The position numbers and the translations under genes are program-made. Below the pieces are notes generated by a model that was given only the letters and a program-made list of their open reading frames with translations, ran no database searches and had not been told where the DNA came from. From NCBI RefSeq assembly GCF_001421715.1, contig NZ_LMKP01000008.1:22878-86877 (forward strand): a DNA stretch of 64,000 bases, read 5' to 3'. This document shows, piece after piece, positions 26,061-35,530 of this stretch (positions are counted from its first letter, which is position 1; the number at the start of each line of letters is the position of its first letter). The DNA comes from Sphingomonas sp. Leaf22. GTDB lineage: Bacteria; Pseudomonadota; Alphaproteobacteria; Sphingomonadales; Sphingomonadaceae.

Positions 26061-26561
26061 ATGGACGAACAGAACGCCGCAGGCGGCATCGACGCCTTTG
26101 CCAACGGGGACGACAGCCAGCCGGCGGTCAACGTGATCACCCAGTACGTCAAGGACCTGTCGTTCGAGAACCCGAACGCGCCGGGCGTGTATCAGATCGC
26201 CGGTCAGCCCAAGCTGGACGTGCAGTTCAACATCGGTGCCAACCAGGTCGGCGACGACGTCCACGAAGTCGTGCTGAAGATCGAAGCGCGGGCCGAGGTC
26301 GAGGATCAGGTCATGTATCTGGTCGACCTGTCGTTCGCCGGCCTGTTCGGCCTCCGCAACATTCCGGCCGAACATCTGCAACCCTTCCTGCTCGGCGAAG
26401 CCCCGCGCATCCTGTTCCCCTTCGCTCGCCGCGTGCTGGCCGATGCGGTGCGCGACGGCGGCTTCCCGCCGCTGCTGCTCGAACCGATCGACTTCGCGCA
26501 ACTGTATCTGTCGCAGGCCGAACAGCAGGGCGCGCTCGGCGAAGTCGCCGGCCACGCCTGA
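26061..26561 (+). CDS. secB: Protein-export chaperone SecB
   Basis: A 166-residue cytosolic chaperone that keeps preproteins unfolded and delivers them to SecA. Signature stretches are QYVKDLSFENPNAP, QPKLDVQFNIGA, LSFAGLFGLRNIP and ILFPFARRVLADAVRDGGFPP. The length is typical for alphaproteobacteria. It is divergent from the Tim44-like gene. ATG 26061 follows AGGGATCG. Confidence 0.96.
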   Translation: MDEQNAAGGIDAFANGDDSQPAVNVITQYVKDLSFENPNAPGVYQIAGQPKLDVQFNIGANQVGDDVHEVVLKIEARAEVEDQVMYLVDLSFAGLFGLRNIPAEHLQPFLLGEAPRILFPFARRVLADAVRDGGFPPLLLEPIDFAQLYLSQAEQQGALGEVAGHA

Positions 26562-26621
26562 TTTCTCGGGGTGGGCGCGGGATCACAGGGCTGATCGACA
26601 TGGGGCAATTCGCTTCGTCGA

Positions 26622-26705
26622 GCGTCACCCCGGACTTGATCCGGGGTCCCGCTTCTTCTCTACCCGCCCGGAAAGCGGGACCCCGGATCAAGTCCGGGAT
26701 GACGC
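26622..26705. repeat. Long inverted repeat (33-bp arms, 32 matches)
   Basis: Arms at 26622-26654 and 26673-26705 begin GCGTCACCCCGGACTTGATC and pair at 32 of 33 positions around an 18-nt loop. It lies between secB and murJ and resembles short mobile-like intergenic palindromes that are common in alphaproteobacterial genomes. It may fold as an RNA hairpin and end secB transcripts. Confidence 0.85.
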
Positions 26706-26813
26706 GGATACTGGGGTTCAGATCAGTGGCCAAAGCGTTCGATACGTGTCGATCCGTCCCCGTACCCCCGCCTGCGCCGGGGTACCGCCCGCACATCGAT
26801 CGGCGCTAACCGC

Positions 26814-28394
26814 ATGAAACTGGCGAAATCGCTGGGGTCGGTCGGCGGCCTGACGCTGGCCAGCCGCGTGCTGGCACTCGGCCGCGACTCGCTCCAGGCG
26901 ACGTTCGTCGGCGCAGGGTTCGCGTCGGACGCGTTCCTCGTCGCCTTCCGCCTGCCCAACATGTTCCGCGCGCTGTTCGCCGAGGGCGCGTTCAACGCCG
27001 CCTTCGTGCCGCTCTTCAACAAGAAGGTGGCCGAAGGCGACGCGGCGGCGGAGGGTCAGGGGCTGCCCGCCGCGCTCGGCTTTGCGCAGGCGGTGCTGTC
27101 GGTGCTGCTGCCGGTGCTGATCGCCGCGACGGTCGTGATGCTGATCGCCGCATGGCCGCTCACCTGGCTGCTGTCGGGCGGGTTCAAGAACCCGACTACC
27201 GAACAATTCGCCTATGCGGTTACGCTGTCGCGGATCACCATTCCCTATCTGCTGCTGATCTCGATCGTGTCGCTGCTCGGCGCGATCCTCAATTCGCTCG
27301 ATAAATTCTGGGTCAATGCCGCAGCACCCATCCTGCTGAACGTCGCGATGGTCGCCGGGCTGCTGTTCTTCCACGGCCCCGACCCGTACGCGACGGCGCG
27401 GGTACAGGCTTGGGCGGTCACCGTCGGCGGCGCGTTGCAGCTTGGCTGGGTGATGTTCGCCTGTCGTCAGGCGGGCGTGTCGCTTCGCCCGCAGCGCCCG
27501 CGCCTGACCCCCGAAGTACGCGAGATGCTGCGGCTGATCGTCCCCGCCGCGATCGGCGCGGGCGCAATGCAGATCAACCTGCTGATCTCGACCGCGCTGT
27601 CGGGGCGGCTGCTCGATCAGGGATCAATTTCCTACATCTATTATGCCGACCGCCTGAACCAGTTGCCGCTGGGCTTGATCGGCATCGGTCTCGGCACGAT
27701 CCTGCTGCCCACCATTTCGCGACAACTGGCGCGCAAGGAAGACGCGGCGGCGATGGATACCCAGAATCGCGGTATCGAACTGGCACTGTTGCTGACGCTG
27801 CCCGCGACCATCGCCTTCCTGACCGTCGCCGAACCGATCATCCGGGCGCTGTTCCAGCATGGCGCCTTCGGGCCCGAGGATACGCTGCGCAGCGCCCAGT
27901 CGCTCGCCGCCTTCTCGCTTGGCCTGCCCGCCTATGTCCTGATCAAGGTGATGACGCCGGGCTTTTATGCGCGCGAGGATACGCGGACGCCGGTGCGGTT
28001 CGCGATGATATCGATCGTCATCAACATCGTCCTCAACCTCGCCTTCATCCCGACCATCGCCCATATCGGCCCGCCGCTCGCCACCGCCGTCGCCGCATGG
28101 GTCAACTTCGCGATGCTCTACGTGACGCTCCGGCGGCGCGGGCATTTCGCCTTCGACCGGCAACTTACCCACCGACTGCCGCGCTTCGCCATCGCCGCGC
28201 TGCTGATGGGCGCGGCACTGTTCTTTGCCGACCGCGTCGTCGCACCCTGGACCACCGGCGAAGTGCTGACCCGCATCATCGGCATGGTCGCGCTCGTCGG
28301 GGCCGGGGCCATCGTCTACGGCCTTGCCTGCCTTGCCACCGGAGCGTTCCGGCTGGCCGATCTCCGCGCGCTGCTGCGTCGGCGCGCCGCCTGA
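26814..28394 (+). CDS. murJ: Lipid II flippase MurJ (MviN)
   Basis: A 526-residue polytopic protein, about 14 helices. The MurJ opening SLGSVGGLTLASRVLALGRD and GFASDAFLVAFRLPNMFRALFAEGAFNAAFVPLF matches the family. Further conserved parts are DQGSISYIYYADRLNQLPLGLIGIGLGTI and FYAREDTRTPV. It flips lipid II across the inner membrane for peptidoglycan synthesis. It is followed 12 nt later by trpS. Confidence 0.96.
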   Translation: MKLAKSLGSVGGLTLASRVLALGRDSLQATFVGAGFASDAFLVAFRLPNMFRALFAEGAFNAAFVPLFNKKVAEGDAAAEGQGLPAALGFAQAVLSVLLPVLIAATVVMLIAAWPLTWLLSGGFKNPTTEQFAYAVTLSRITIPYLLLISIVSLLGAILNSLDKFWVNAAAPILLNVAMVAGLLFFHGPDPYATARVQAWAVTVGGALQLGWVMFACRQAGVSLRPQRPRLTPEVREMLRLIVPAAIGAGAMQINLLISTALSGRLLDQGSISYIYYADRLNQLPLGLIGIGLGTILLPTISRQLARKEDAAAMDTQNRGIELALLLTLPATIAFLTVAEPIIRALFQHGAFGPEDTLRSAQSLAAFSLGLPAYVLIKVMTPGFYAREDTRTPVRFAMISIVINIVLNLAFIPTIAHIGPPLATAVAAWVNFAMLYVTLRRRGHFAFDRQLTHRLPRFAIAALLMGAALFFADRVVAPWTTGEVLTRIIGMVALVGAGAIVYGLACLATGAFRLADLRALLRRRAA

Positions 28395-28406
28395 TAGGAT
28401 AAAACC

Positions 28407-29411
28407 ATGCGTGTCGTCTCCGGCATCCAGACCACCGGCAACCTCCATCTCGGCAATTATCTGGGCGCGATCCGCAACTGGGTGCGGTTGCAGGACCGGA
28501 TGGGTCCGGACGATGTCTGCCTGTTCTTCCTTGCCGATCTGCACGCGCTGACCGTGACGCAGGACCCGAAGGAAATGGCGTCGAACACGATCGAGATGGC
28601 GGCGACGCTGCTCGCCGCCGGCATCGATCCCGACCGCTCGATCCTGTTCAATCAGGCGCGCGTCCCCGCGCATAGCGAGCTGGCATGGATATTGGGCGGC
28701 ACCGCCCGCGTCGGCTGGCTCAACCGCATGACCCAGTGGAAGGACAAGGCCGGCAAGAACCGCGAAGGTGCCAGTGTCGGCCTGTTCACCTATCCGGTGC
28801 TGCAGGCCGCCGATATCCTCGCGTACCAGGCGACGCATGTGCCCGTGGGCGAGGACCAGAAGCAGCATCTGGAGCTTGCGCGCGACATCGCCACCAAATT
28901 CAACCTCGATTTCGGCGTCGATCTGTTCCCGCTGCCCGAACCGATGATCCCGGAGGATACGCCGCGGATCATGTCGTTGCGCGACGGCACGGCCAAAATG
29001 TCGAAGTCCGATCCGTCGGACCTGAGCCGCATCAACCTGATCGATTCGGACGATCAGATCGCGACCAAGTTCCGCAAGGCCAAGACCGATCCCGAACCCC
29101 TGCCGTCCGAGATCGCCGGCCTTGCCGAACGGCCAGAGGCGCGCAACCTCGTCACCATCTATGCCGCGCTGTCGGGGGAGACGTCGCAGGACGTGCTCGC
29201 CAACTTCGGCGGTCAGGGCTTCGGCGCATTCAAGCCCGCCCTCGCCGATCTGGCGGTCGCCAAGCTCGGCCCGATCCGCGACCGACTGGTGGCGCTGCTC
29301 GACGACCGCGCCGCCGTCGGCGCGACATTGGCCAAGGGCGCGGCAAAGGCCGATGCGCTGGCCCGCCCGACCCTGTTGGCAGCCCAACAGGCATTGGGAC
29401 TTCAGATCTGA
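28407..29411 (+). CDS. trpS: Tryptophanyl-tRNA synthetase
   Basis: A 334-residue class I synthetase that charges tRNA-Trp. Early motif GIQTTGNLHLGNYLGA (HIGH-type, residues 6-21), GLFTYPVLQAADILAY, VGEDQKQHLELARDIA, and KMSKSDPSD as the KMSKS loop. Length is standard. AGGATAAAACC precedes ATG 28407, and the gene probably shares a transcript with murJ. Confidence 0.97.
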   Translation: MRVVSGIQTTGNLHLGNYLGAIRNWVRLQDRMGPDDVCLFFLADLHALTVTQDPKEMASNTIEMAATLLAAGIDPDRSILFNQARVPAHSELAWILGGTARVGWLNRMTQWKDKAGKNREGASVGLFTYPVLQAADILAYQATHVPVGEDQKQHLELARDIATKFNLDFGVDLFPLPEPMIPEDTPRIMSLRDGTAKMSKSDPSDLSRINLIDSDDQIATKFRKAKTDPEPLPSEIAGLAERPEARNLVTIYAALSGETSQDVLANFGGQGFGAFKPALADLAVAKLGPIRDRLVALLDDRAAVGATLAKGAAKADALARPTLLAAQQALGLQI

Positions 29412-29428
29412 ATATTTGTTTTATTTAA

Positions 29429-31147
<1,719 letters not shown>

Positions 31148-31330
31148 GAAGAAGGATTTCGCGCGGAGGCGCGAAGGCGCGGAGGGGTTGTGTTCGCAGC
31201 ACCCCCTCCGCAATCGGGAGACGCTTGCGCTTGCGGCTACCGCATGGGTGAAGGCCGCTGGCGCGGACGACGGCCATGCCGGGACGCAACCCCTCTGCGC
31301 CTCCGCGCCTCTGCGCGAACCAATTCTTCT
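31148..31330. repeat. Imperfect long inverted repeat around a ~100-bp spacer
   Basis: The left arm 31148-31190 (core GCGGAGGCGCGAAGGCGCGG) and the right arm 31287-31330 (core CTGCGCCTCCGCGCCTCTGC) are imperfect reverse complements ending in AAGAAGGATT-like and AATTCTTCT-like tips. It lies between the convergent pgm and dnaA. The remainder to 31425 holds a degenerate TCTCGACAGGCTCGAAGCTG repeat-like stretch and no gene. Confidence 0.7.
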
Positions 31331-31425
31331 ATTACTTCTGTACGTCTATCGAACCACGTTCTCGACGGACGCTTCTCGACAGGCTCGAAGCTGCTCGAAC
31401 CGAACGGGGTGGGTAAGACCCGCGC

Positions 31426-32832
31426 TCAGCCCTCGAGCGAGCGCAGCAGCGTTCTGACCGCGCTGTCGATCTCGCGGTCGAGCCCGCGCAATTCCTCGAT
31501 CCGGCGCACGGCGTGGATCACCGTCGAATGGTCGCGATTGCCGAACTTGCGTCCGATTTCGGGGAGCGAGCGAGTCGTCAGCCGCTTGGCGAGATACATC
31601 GCCACCTGCCGCGGCCGCGCGATCGCCTGCGCCCGCCGTGCGGAGATCAGGTCGAGTTGCTTCACCTCGAAATGCGCCGACACCGCCCGCTGGATGTCAT
31701 CGATCGTGACCCGCCTGGCGGGGCCGGCGAGCATTTCGCCCAGCGTCGCATGCGCGAACGCCATGTCGATCGTATCGCCGGTCAGCGAGGCATAGGCGAT
31801 CAACCGGTTCAGCGCCCCTTCCAGCTCGCGCACGCTGCCGCGAATGCGTCCGGCCAGCAATTCGAGCACATCCTCGGGCACGACGATGCCGGGCACCTCG
31901 GCCAGCTTCGCCGCGAGGATCGCATGGCGCAGCTCGGTTTCCGGCAGCTTGATATCGGCGACCAGCCCCCCGCCCAGCCGCGACAGCAGCCGGGGATCGA
32001 TACCCTCCAGCAGCCCCGGCGAACGGTCGCACGCGATCACCACCCGCTTGCCCGCGTCCATGAACGCGTTGATCGTGTGCAGGCATTCCTCCTGCGTAGC
32101 ATCCTTGCCCGCGACGAATTGCAGGTCGTCGATCATCAGCAGGTCGACGCCGCGCAACCGCGCCTTGAACCCATGGGTATCGCGTGCGCGCATCGCCGCG
32201 ACGAATTCGAACATGAACCGCTCGGCCGGCAGATAGGTCGCGCTCGCCGCCGGATCGGCGTCGAGGAACGCATGACCGATCGCATGCATCAGATGGGTTT
32301 TGCCGAGACCGGTACCGCTGTGCAGGAACAGCGGGCTGAAGCGCGGCGCACCCGGCTCGGCCACCGCCTTCGCGGCATTGAACGCGACTCGATTCGACGC
32401 CGAAACCACGAACCGGTCGAAACGATAACGCGGATCGAACACCGGCCGCTCGCCCGGCACCCGCTGCGGCACGGCGGCCGCGAAGGCGACCGGCGGCGCG
32501 ACGGGGGCCGGTGCCGAGTCGGGCAGGACGGCCGGCGGCACGATTCGCGATTGCAGCGCGCTCGCCGTTTCGACCACCACGTCGCGCACTTCGGGCAACT
32601 GCGCCCGGAATTCGTGCGTCAGCCGTTCGGCATAATGATTGCGGACCCAGTCGGTCATGAACGCCGACGGCAGCGTCAGGCGGACGACGCCGTCACCATC
32701 GGGGGCAACCAGTTCCATTGGCTTCAGCCACCGGTCGAACAGCCGCTGTCCGGCGGACGCACGCAGGTTCTGGCGCACGCAGGCCCATGCCGCGGCAACC
32801 TCAACCTGACCATGATCCACCGGCTTCGTCAC
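31426..32832 (-). CDS. dnaA: Chromosomal replication initiator DnaA
   Basis: A 468-residue protein with the four-domain layout. Domain I (residues 8-85) and a Pro/Ala linker precede the AAA+ core, with Walker A SGTGLGKTH (172-180) and Walker B LLMIDDLQF. Domain IV carries the DnaA-box-binding signature GRKFGNRDHSTVIHAVRRIE. It binds origin boxes and opens the duplex. GTG 32832 is the start (MTKPVDHG). It is downstream of rpsT on the same strand, an arrangement usual in alphaproteobacteria. Confidence 0.96.
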   Translation of the reverse strand: MTKPVDHGQVEVAAAWACVRQNLRASAGQRLFDRWLKPMELVAPDGDGVVRLTLPSAFMTDWVRNHYAERLTHEFRAQLPEVRDVVVETASALQSRIVPPAVLPDSAPAPVAPPVAFAAAVPQRVPGERPVFDPRYRFDRFVVSASNRVAFNAAKAVAEPGAPRFSPLFLHSGTGLGKTHLMHAIGHAFLDADPAASATYLPAERFMFEFVAAMRARDTHGFKARLRGVDLLMIDDLQFVAGKDATQEECLHTINAFMDAGKRVVIACDRSPGLLEGIDPRLLSRLGGGLVADIKLPETELRHAILAAKLAEVPGIVVPEDVLELLAGRIRGSVRELEGALNRLIAYASLTGDTIDMAFAHATLGEMLAGPARRVTIDDIQRAVSAHFEVKQLDLISARRAQAIARPRQVAMYLAKRLTTRSLPEIGRKFGNRDHSTVIHAVRRIEELRGLDREIDSAVRTLLRSLEG

Positions 32833-33298
32833 GCAGATACACCCCTCCCGCCCGGAGAATCGGCTTCTCCGCTACGGTTCATCCATCGGTTAAAAGCCCC
32901 CCTGACCGCGCCGGAGCGACGATCGTACACGGAGATTCGTGCGGGCCCCGACCACCGCTATCGGCGTCGGGAAGTGCTGTTTAGGAACCGCGACGCCGAT
33001 CGATCAAGTCACGAAACGGAAATAAAGGCGGTTGACAGCGCACCAGCGGCGGAAACCCGTTGGATTTATTTTTTAGCGTTTTTAGTCAATATCTTAGCGC
33101 ATTTCCGCCCGACCCGAATCCTCGAATCCACGGATTTCCGCCGTTTTCCCGGACGTTGATTCGGTGCGGTTCGCAGGAACCATTCCAGCGCGGGACGGGC
33201 GCTTCGGACCGACCCGTGACAGCGCGGACAGGCGACGCAAGAAACCCCGCCGACCATAGGGTCGACGGGGTTGATCCTGTCCGACAGGGACGAAGCGA
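32833..33298. other. 466-bp rpsT–dnaA gap with an AT-rich tract
   Basis: No gene is supported. The dnaA promoter and leader should lie here. Positions 33060-33100 are strikingly AT-rich for this genome (TTATTTTTTAGCGTTTTTAG), with (T)n runs typical of an unwinding element or UP-like sequence. I found no cluster of TTATCCACA-type DnaA boxes, so an origin is not supported. The rpsT terminator occupies 33243-33272. Confidence 0.4.
33243..33272 (-). terminator. Intrinsic terminator of rpsT
   Basis: AACCCCG and CGGGGTT pair (7 bp), extended by CGACC/GGTCG past one mismatch around a small ATA-containing loop. On the minus strand the stem ends GGGGTTTCTT. It lies 27 nt past the rpsT stop. Confidence 0.65.
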
Positions 33299-33562
33299 TC
33301 AGGCGATCGCGCCGACCGCCTTCGTCAGGCGCGAGAACTTGCGGCTCGCGGTGTTCTTGTGCAGCACGCCCTTGGCGACGCCACGGGCCAACTCCGGCTG
33401 GACGCTCGCCAGCGCGGTGGTCGCCGCTTCGCGGTCACCCGCGACGATCGCTGCTTCGACCTTCTTCACGAAGGTACGGATGCGGCCAACGCGCGCACCA
33501 TTGATTTCCGCACGACGCGCATTGCGCCGGATACGCTTCTTCGCCTGTGGCGTATTCGCCAT
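33299..33562 (-). CDS. rpsT: 30S ribosomal protein S20
   Basis: An 87-residue basic protein that binds 16S r[24 protein letters not shown] is the conserved start, followed by [47 protein letters not shown] lies 6 nt before ATG 33562. Confidence 0.97.
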   Translation of the reverse strand: MANTPQAKKRIRRNARRAEINGARVGRIRTFVKKVEAAIVAGDREAATTALASVQPELARGVAKGVLHKNTASRKFSRLTKAVGAIA

Positions 33563-33653
33563 GCCGTCCTCGACTCTCGCAAATGATTGGTGCCGATCGA
33601 ACAATCCGACCGGAGAAGGTGCGCCCCTTAACTGGTCGGGGGCGGCAGGTCAA

Positions 33654-34466
33654 CTATCGCTGGCAGGATCGGCACCAGAAGGTGGAGCGCCCGCCATCGA
33701 CGCGCCGTTCGACGACACCGCCGCACGGGCACGGCTCGCCTTCGCGGCCATAGACCCTGAATTGTTTCGAGAAATAGCCCAGTTCGCCATCGGGACGGGC
33801 GTAGTCGCGCAACGTCGATCCCCCCGCCTCGATCGCCGACAACAGCACCGCGCGGGTTGCATCGACCAGCAGTGCCAGCCGTTCGCGCGCGATCTGCCCC
33901 GCCGGCCGGGTCGGTGAAATGCCCGCGACGTTCAATGCCTCGCACACATAGATATTGCCGAGTCCCGCGACGATTCGCTGATCGAGCAACAGGATCTTGA
34001 TCGGCGCGATCCGCCCCGCGAACCGCCGCTCCAGATGCTCGGCGGTGAAGTCCGGTCCCAGCGGCTCGGGTCCTAGTGCGGCAAATGGCGGCCATGCCGC
34101 AACCTCGGCGGTCGGGATCAGATCGACCGACCCGAAGCGGCGCGGATCGTTCAGCACCACCTGCCGCCCGGCATCGGTCGCCAGTACCAGATGATCGTGC
34201 GCCAGCGGTTCGGCCGGATCGACCCGCCACCGCCCCGACATGCCGAGGTGAAAGATGAAGGTGTCGTCGCGATCGGTCGCGATCAGCCCGTATTTGGCGC
34301 GACGCGACAGGCCGGTCACCGTCGCCCCGGTCAGCCGCTGCCCGAGATCGACCGGCATCGCCCGGCGAAGATCGGCACGATTCGCGACGACCCGCGCCAG
34401 TCGTTTCCCGGTCAGCACCGGCGCCAGACCGCGCACGGTCGTCTCAACCTCGGGAAGTTCGGGCAT
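33654..34466 (-). CDS. mutM: Formamidopyrimidine-DNA glycosylase (Fpg/MutM)
   Basis: A 270-residue base-excision repair enzyme for 8-oxoguanine. The N-terminal PELPEVET contains catalytic Pro2/Glu3. The H2TH region is LLDQRIVAGLGNIYVCEAL. The C-terminal zinc finger is CPCGG...WCRSCQR with all four cysteines. It is divergent from ubiE. Confidence 0.96.
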   Translation of the reverse strand: MPELPEVETTVRGLAPVLTGKRLARVVANRADLRRAMPVDLGQRLTGATVTGLSRRAKYGLIATDRDDTFIFHLGMSGRWRVDPAEPLAHDHLVLATDAGRQVVLNDPRRFGSVDLIPTAEVAAWPPFAALGPEPLGPDFTAEHLERRFAGRIAPIKILLLDQRIVAGLGNIYVCEALNVAGISPTRPAGQIARERLALLVDATRAVLLSAIEAGGSTLRDYARPDGELGYFSKQFRVYGREGEPCPCGGVVERRVDGGRSTFWCRSCQR

Positions 34467-34490
34467 TCAGATCCTTTCGGTCACCTCCGG

Positions 34491-34573
34491 CGTCACCCCA
34501 GCGCAGGCTGGGGTCTGACAGCGATCAGCGATGCCCTTGCCGCGAGAGACCACAGCCTGCGCCGGGGTGACGT
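34491..34573. repeat. Inverted repeat in the mutM–ubiE divergent region
   Basis: The left arm 34491-34515 (CGTCACCCCAGCGCAGGCTG) and the right arm 34546-34573 (CAGCCTGCGCCGGGGTGACG) pair almost fully around about 30 nt. It shares the GCCTGCGCCGGGGTGACG-type core with other intergenic palindromes in the window. It lies between divergent starts, so it is not a terminator for either gene. Confidence 0.75.
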
Positions 34574-34653
34574 CTGGAGCCAGGAACGTCGCTGGTTACA
34601 AAGAAAGCTAGGTTCGGTTTGCTCCGGCCACAAGGCACCGCTAGGGCAGTCTC

Positions 34654-35385
34654 ATGAACGACACGGTATCCTTCGGTTACGAAGATGTGGCTCCCGCGGA
34701 AAAGACCAAGCGCGTCGGCGATGTCTTCGCCAGCGTCGCCTCGCGCTACGACCTGATGAACGACGCGATGTCGGGGGGCATGCACCGGTTGTGGAAGGAC
34801 CGGTTCGTCGCGCGGGTGAAACCGCAAAAGGGCGAATCGATTCTCGACATGGCCGGCGGCACCGGCGACATCGCGTTTCGCATGGCAAAGGCCGGCGCAC
34901 ATATCACGGTCGCCGACATCAACCCCGCGATGCTGGGCGTGGGCATGGAACGCGCCGAAAAGCGCGGCATCGACGGCCTGCTCTGGTCCGAACAGAATGC
35001 CGAGACGCTCGATTTTGGCGACCGGTCGTTCGACGGCTATACGATCGCGTTCGGCATCCGCAACGTGACTGATATTCCGAAGGCATTGCGCGAGGCGCAC
35101 CGCGTGCTGAAGCGCGGTGGGCGCTTTTTCTGTCTCGAATTCTCGACGGTGACGTGGCCGGGCTTTGCCGATGTCTACGACCAATATTCGCACAATCTGG
35201 TGCCCAAGCTCGGCAAGCTGCTGGCGAATGACGAGGACAGCTATCGCTATCTGATCGAATCGATCCGCCGCTTTCCCGACATGCCCACCTTCGAACGGAT
35301 GATCGGCGAGGCGGGCTTCATCCGCACGCGGGTGGAACCGATCATGGGCGGGCTGGTCGCGATCCATAGCGGGTGGAAGATTTGA
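34654..35385 (+). CDS. ubiE: UbiE C-methyltransferase of ubiquinone/menaquinone synthesis
   Basis: A 243-residue SAM-dependent methyltransferase. It has VASRYDLMNDAMSGGMHRLWKD, motif I LDMAGGTGDIAFRM, FGIRNVTDIPKALREAHRVLKRGGRFFCLEFS, and the C-terminal YRYLIESIRRFPD. It methylates the 2-octaprenyl-6-methoxy-benzoquinol ring. It is followed by ubiB after a palindromic repeat. Confidence 0.96.
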   Translation: MNDTVSFGYEDVAPAEKTKRVGDVFASVASRYDLMNDAMSGGMHRLWKDRFVARVKPQKGESILDMAGGTGDIAFRMAKAGAHITVADINPAMLGVGMERAEKRGIDGLLWSEQNAETLDFGDRSFDGYTIAFGIRNVTDIPKALREAHRVLKRGGRFFCLEFSTVTWPGFADVYDQYSHNLVPKLGKLLANDEDSYRYLIESIRRFPDMPTFERMIGEAGFIRTRVEPIMGGLVAIHSGWKI

Positions 35386-35413
35386 TCGCGATCCCGTTGG
35401 ACTATCTTCTGTC

Positions 35414-35512
35414 CCGTCATTCCGGCGCAGGCCGGAATCCATGGACGGGGAACGGTTGCGATCCATCGACGACACCCGATACAATAGATTCCGGCCTGCG
35501 CCGGAATGACGG
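35414..35512. repeat. Perfect 26-bp inverted repeat between ubiE and ubiB
   Basis: The arms 35414-35439 and 35487-35512 (CCGTCATTCCGGCGCAGGCC and its complement) are perfectly complementary over 26 bp with a 47-nt spacer. The arms themselves contain TTCCGGC/GCCGGAA, so each can also fold on its own. It interrupts a presumed ubiE–ubiB operon. Confidence 0.85.
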
Positions 35513-35530
35513 TGGGGGCATAAGGCTCGC

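Noticed and set aside
26622..26705. CRISPR-like or phage attachment site
   Set aside because: A single inverted pair, not regularly spaced direct repeats, with no cas or integrase genes anywhere in the window.
31361..31415. Remnant gene between the pgm repeat and dnaA
   Set aside because: The stretch is a repeat-like TCTCGACAGGCTCGAAG sequence; short open frames across it have no start signals.
32833..33298. Possible oriC next to dnaA
   Set aside because: The AT-rich tract is suggestive, but no cluster of DnaA boxes was seen, and in many alphaproteobacteria the origin is not beside dnaA. Skew analysis of the whole chromosome would decide.
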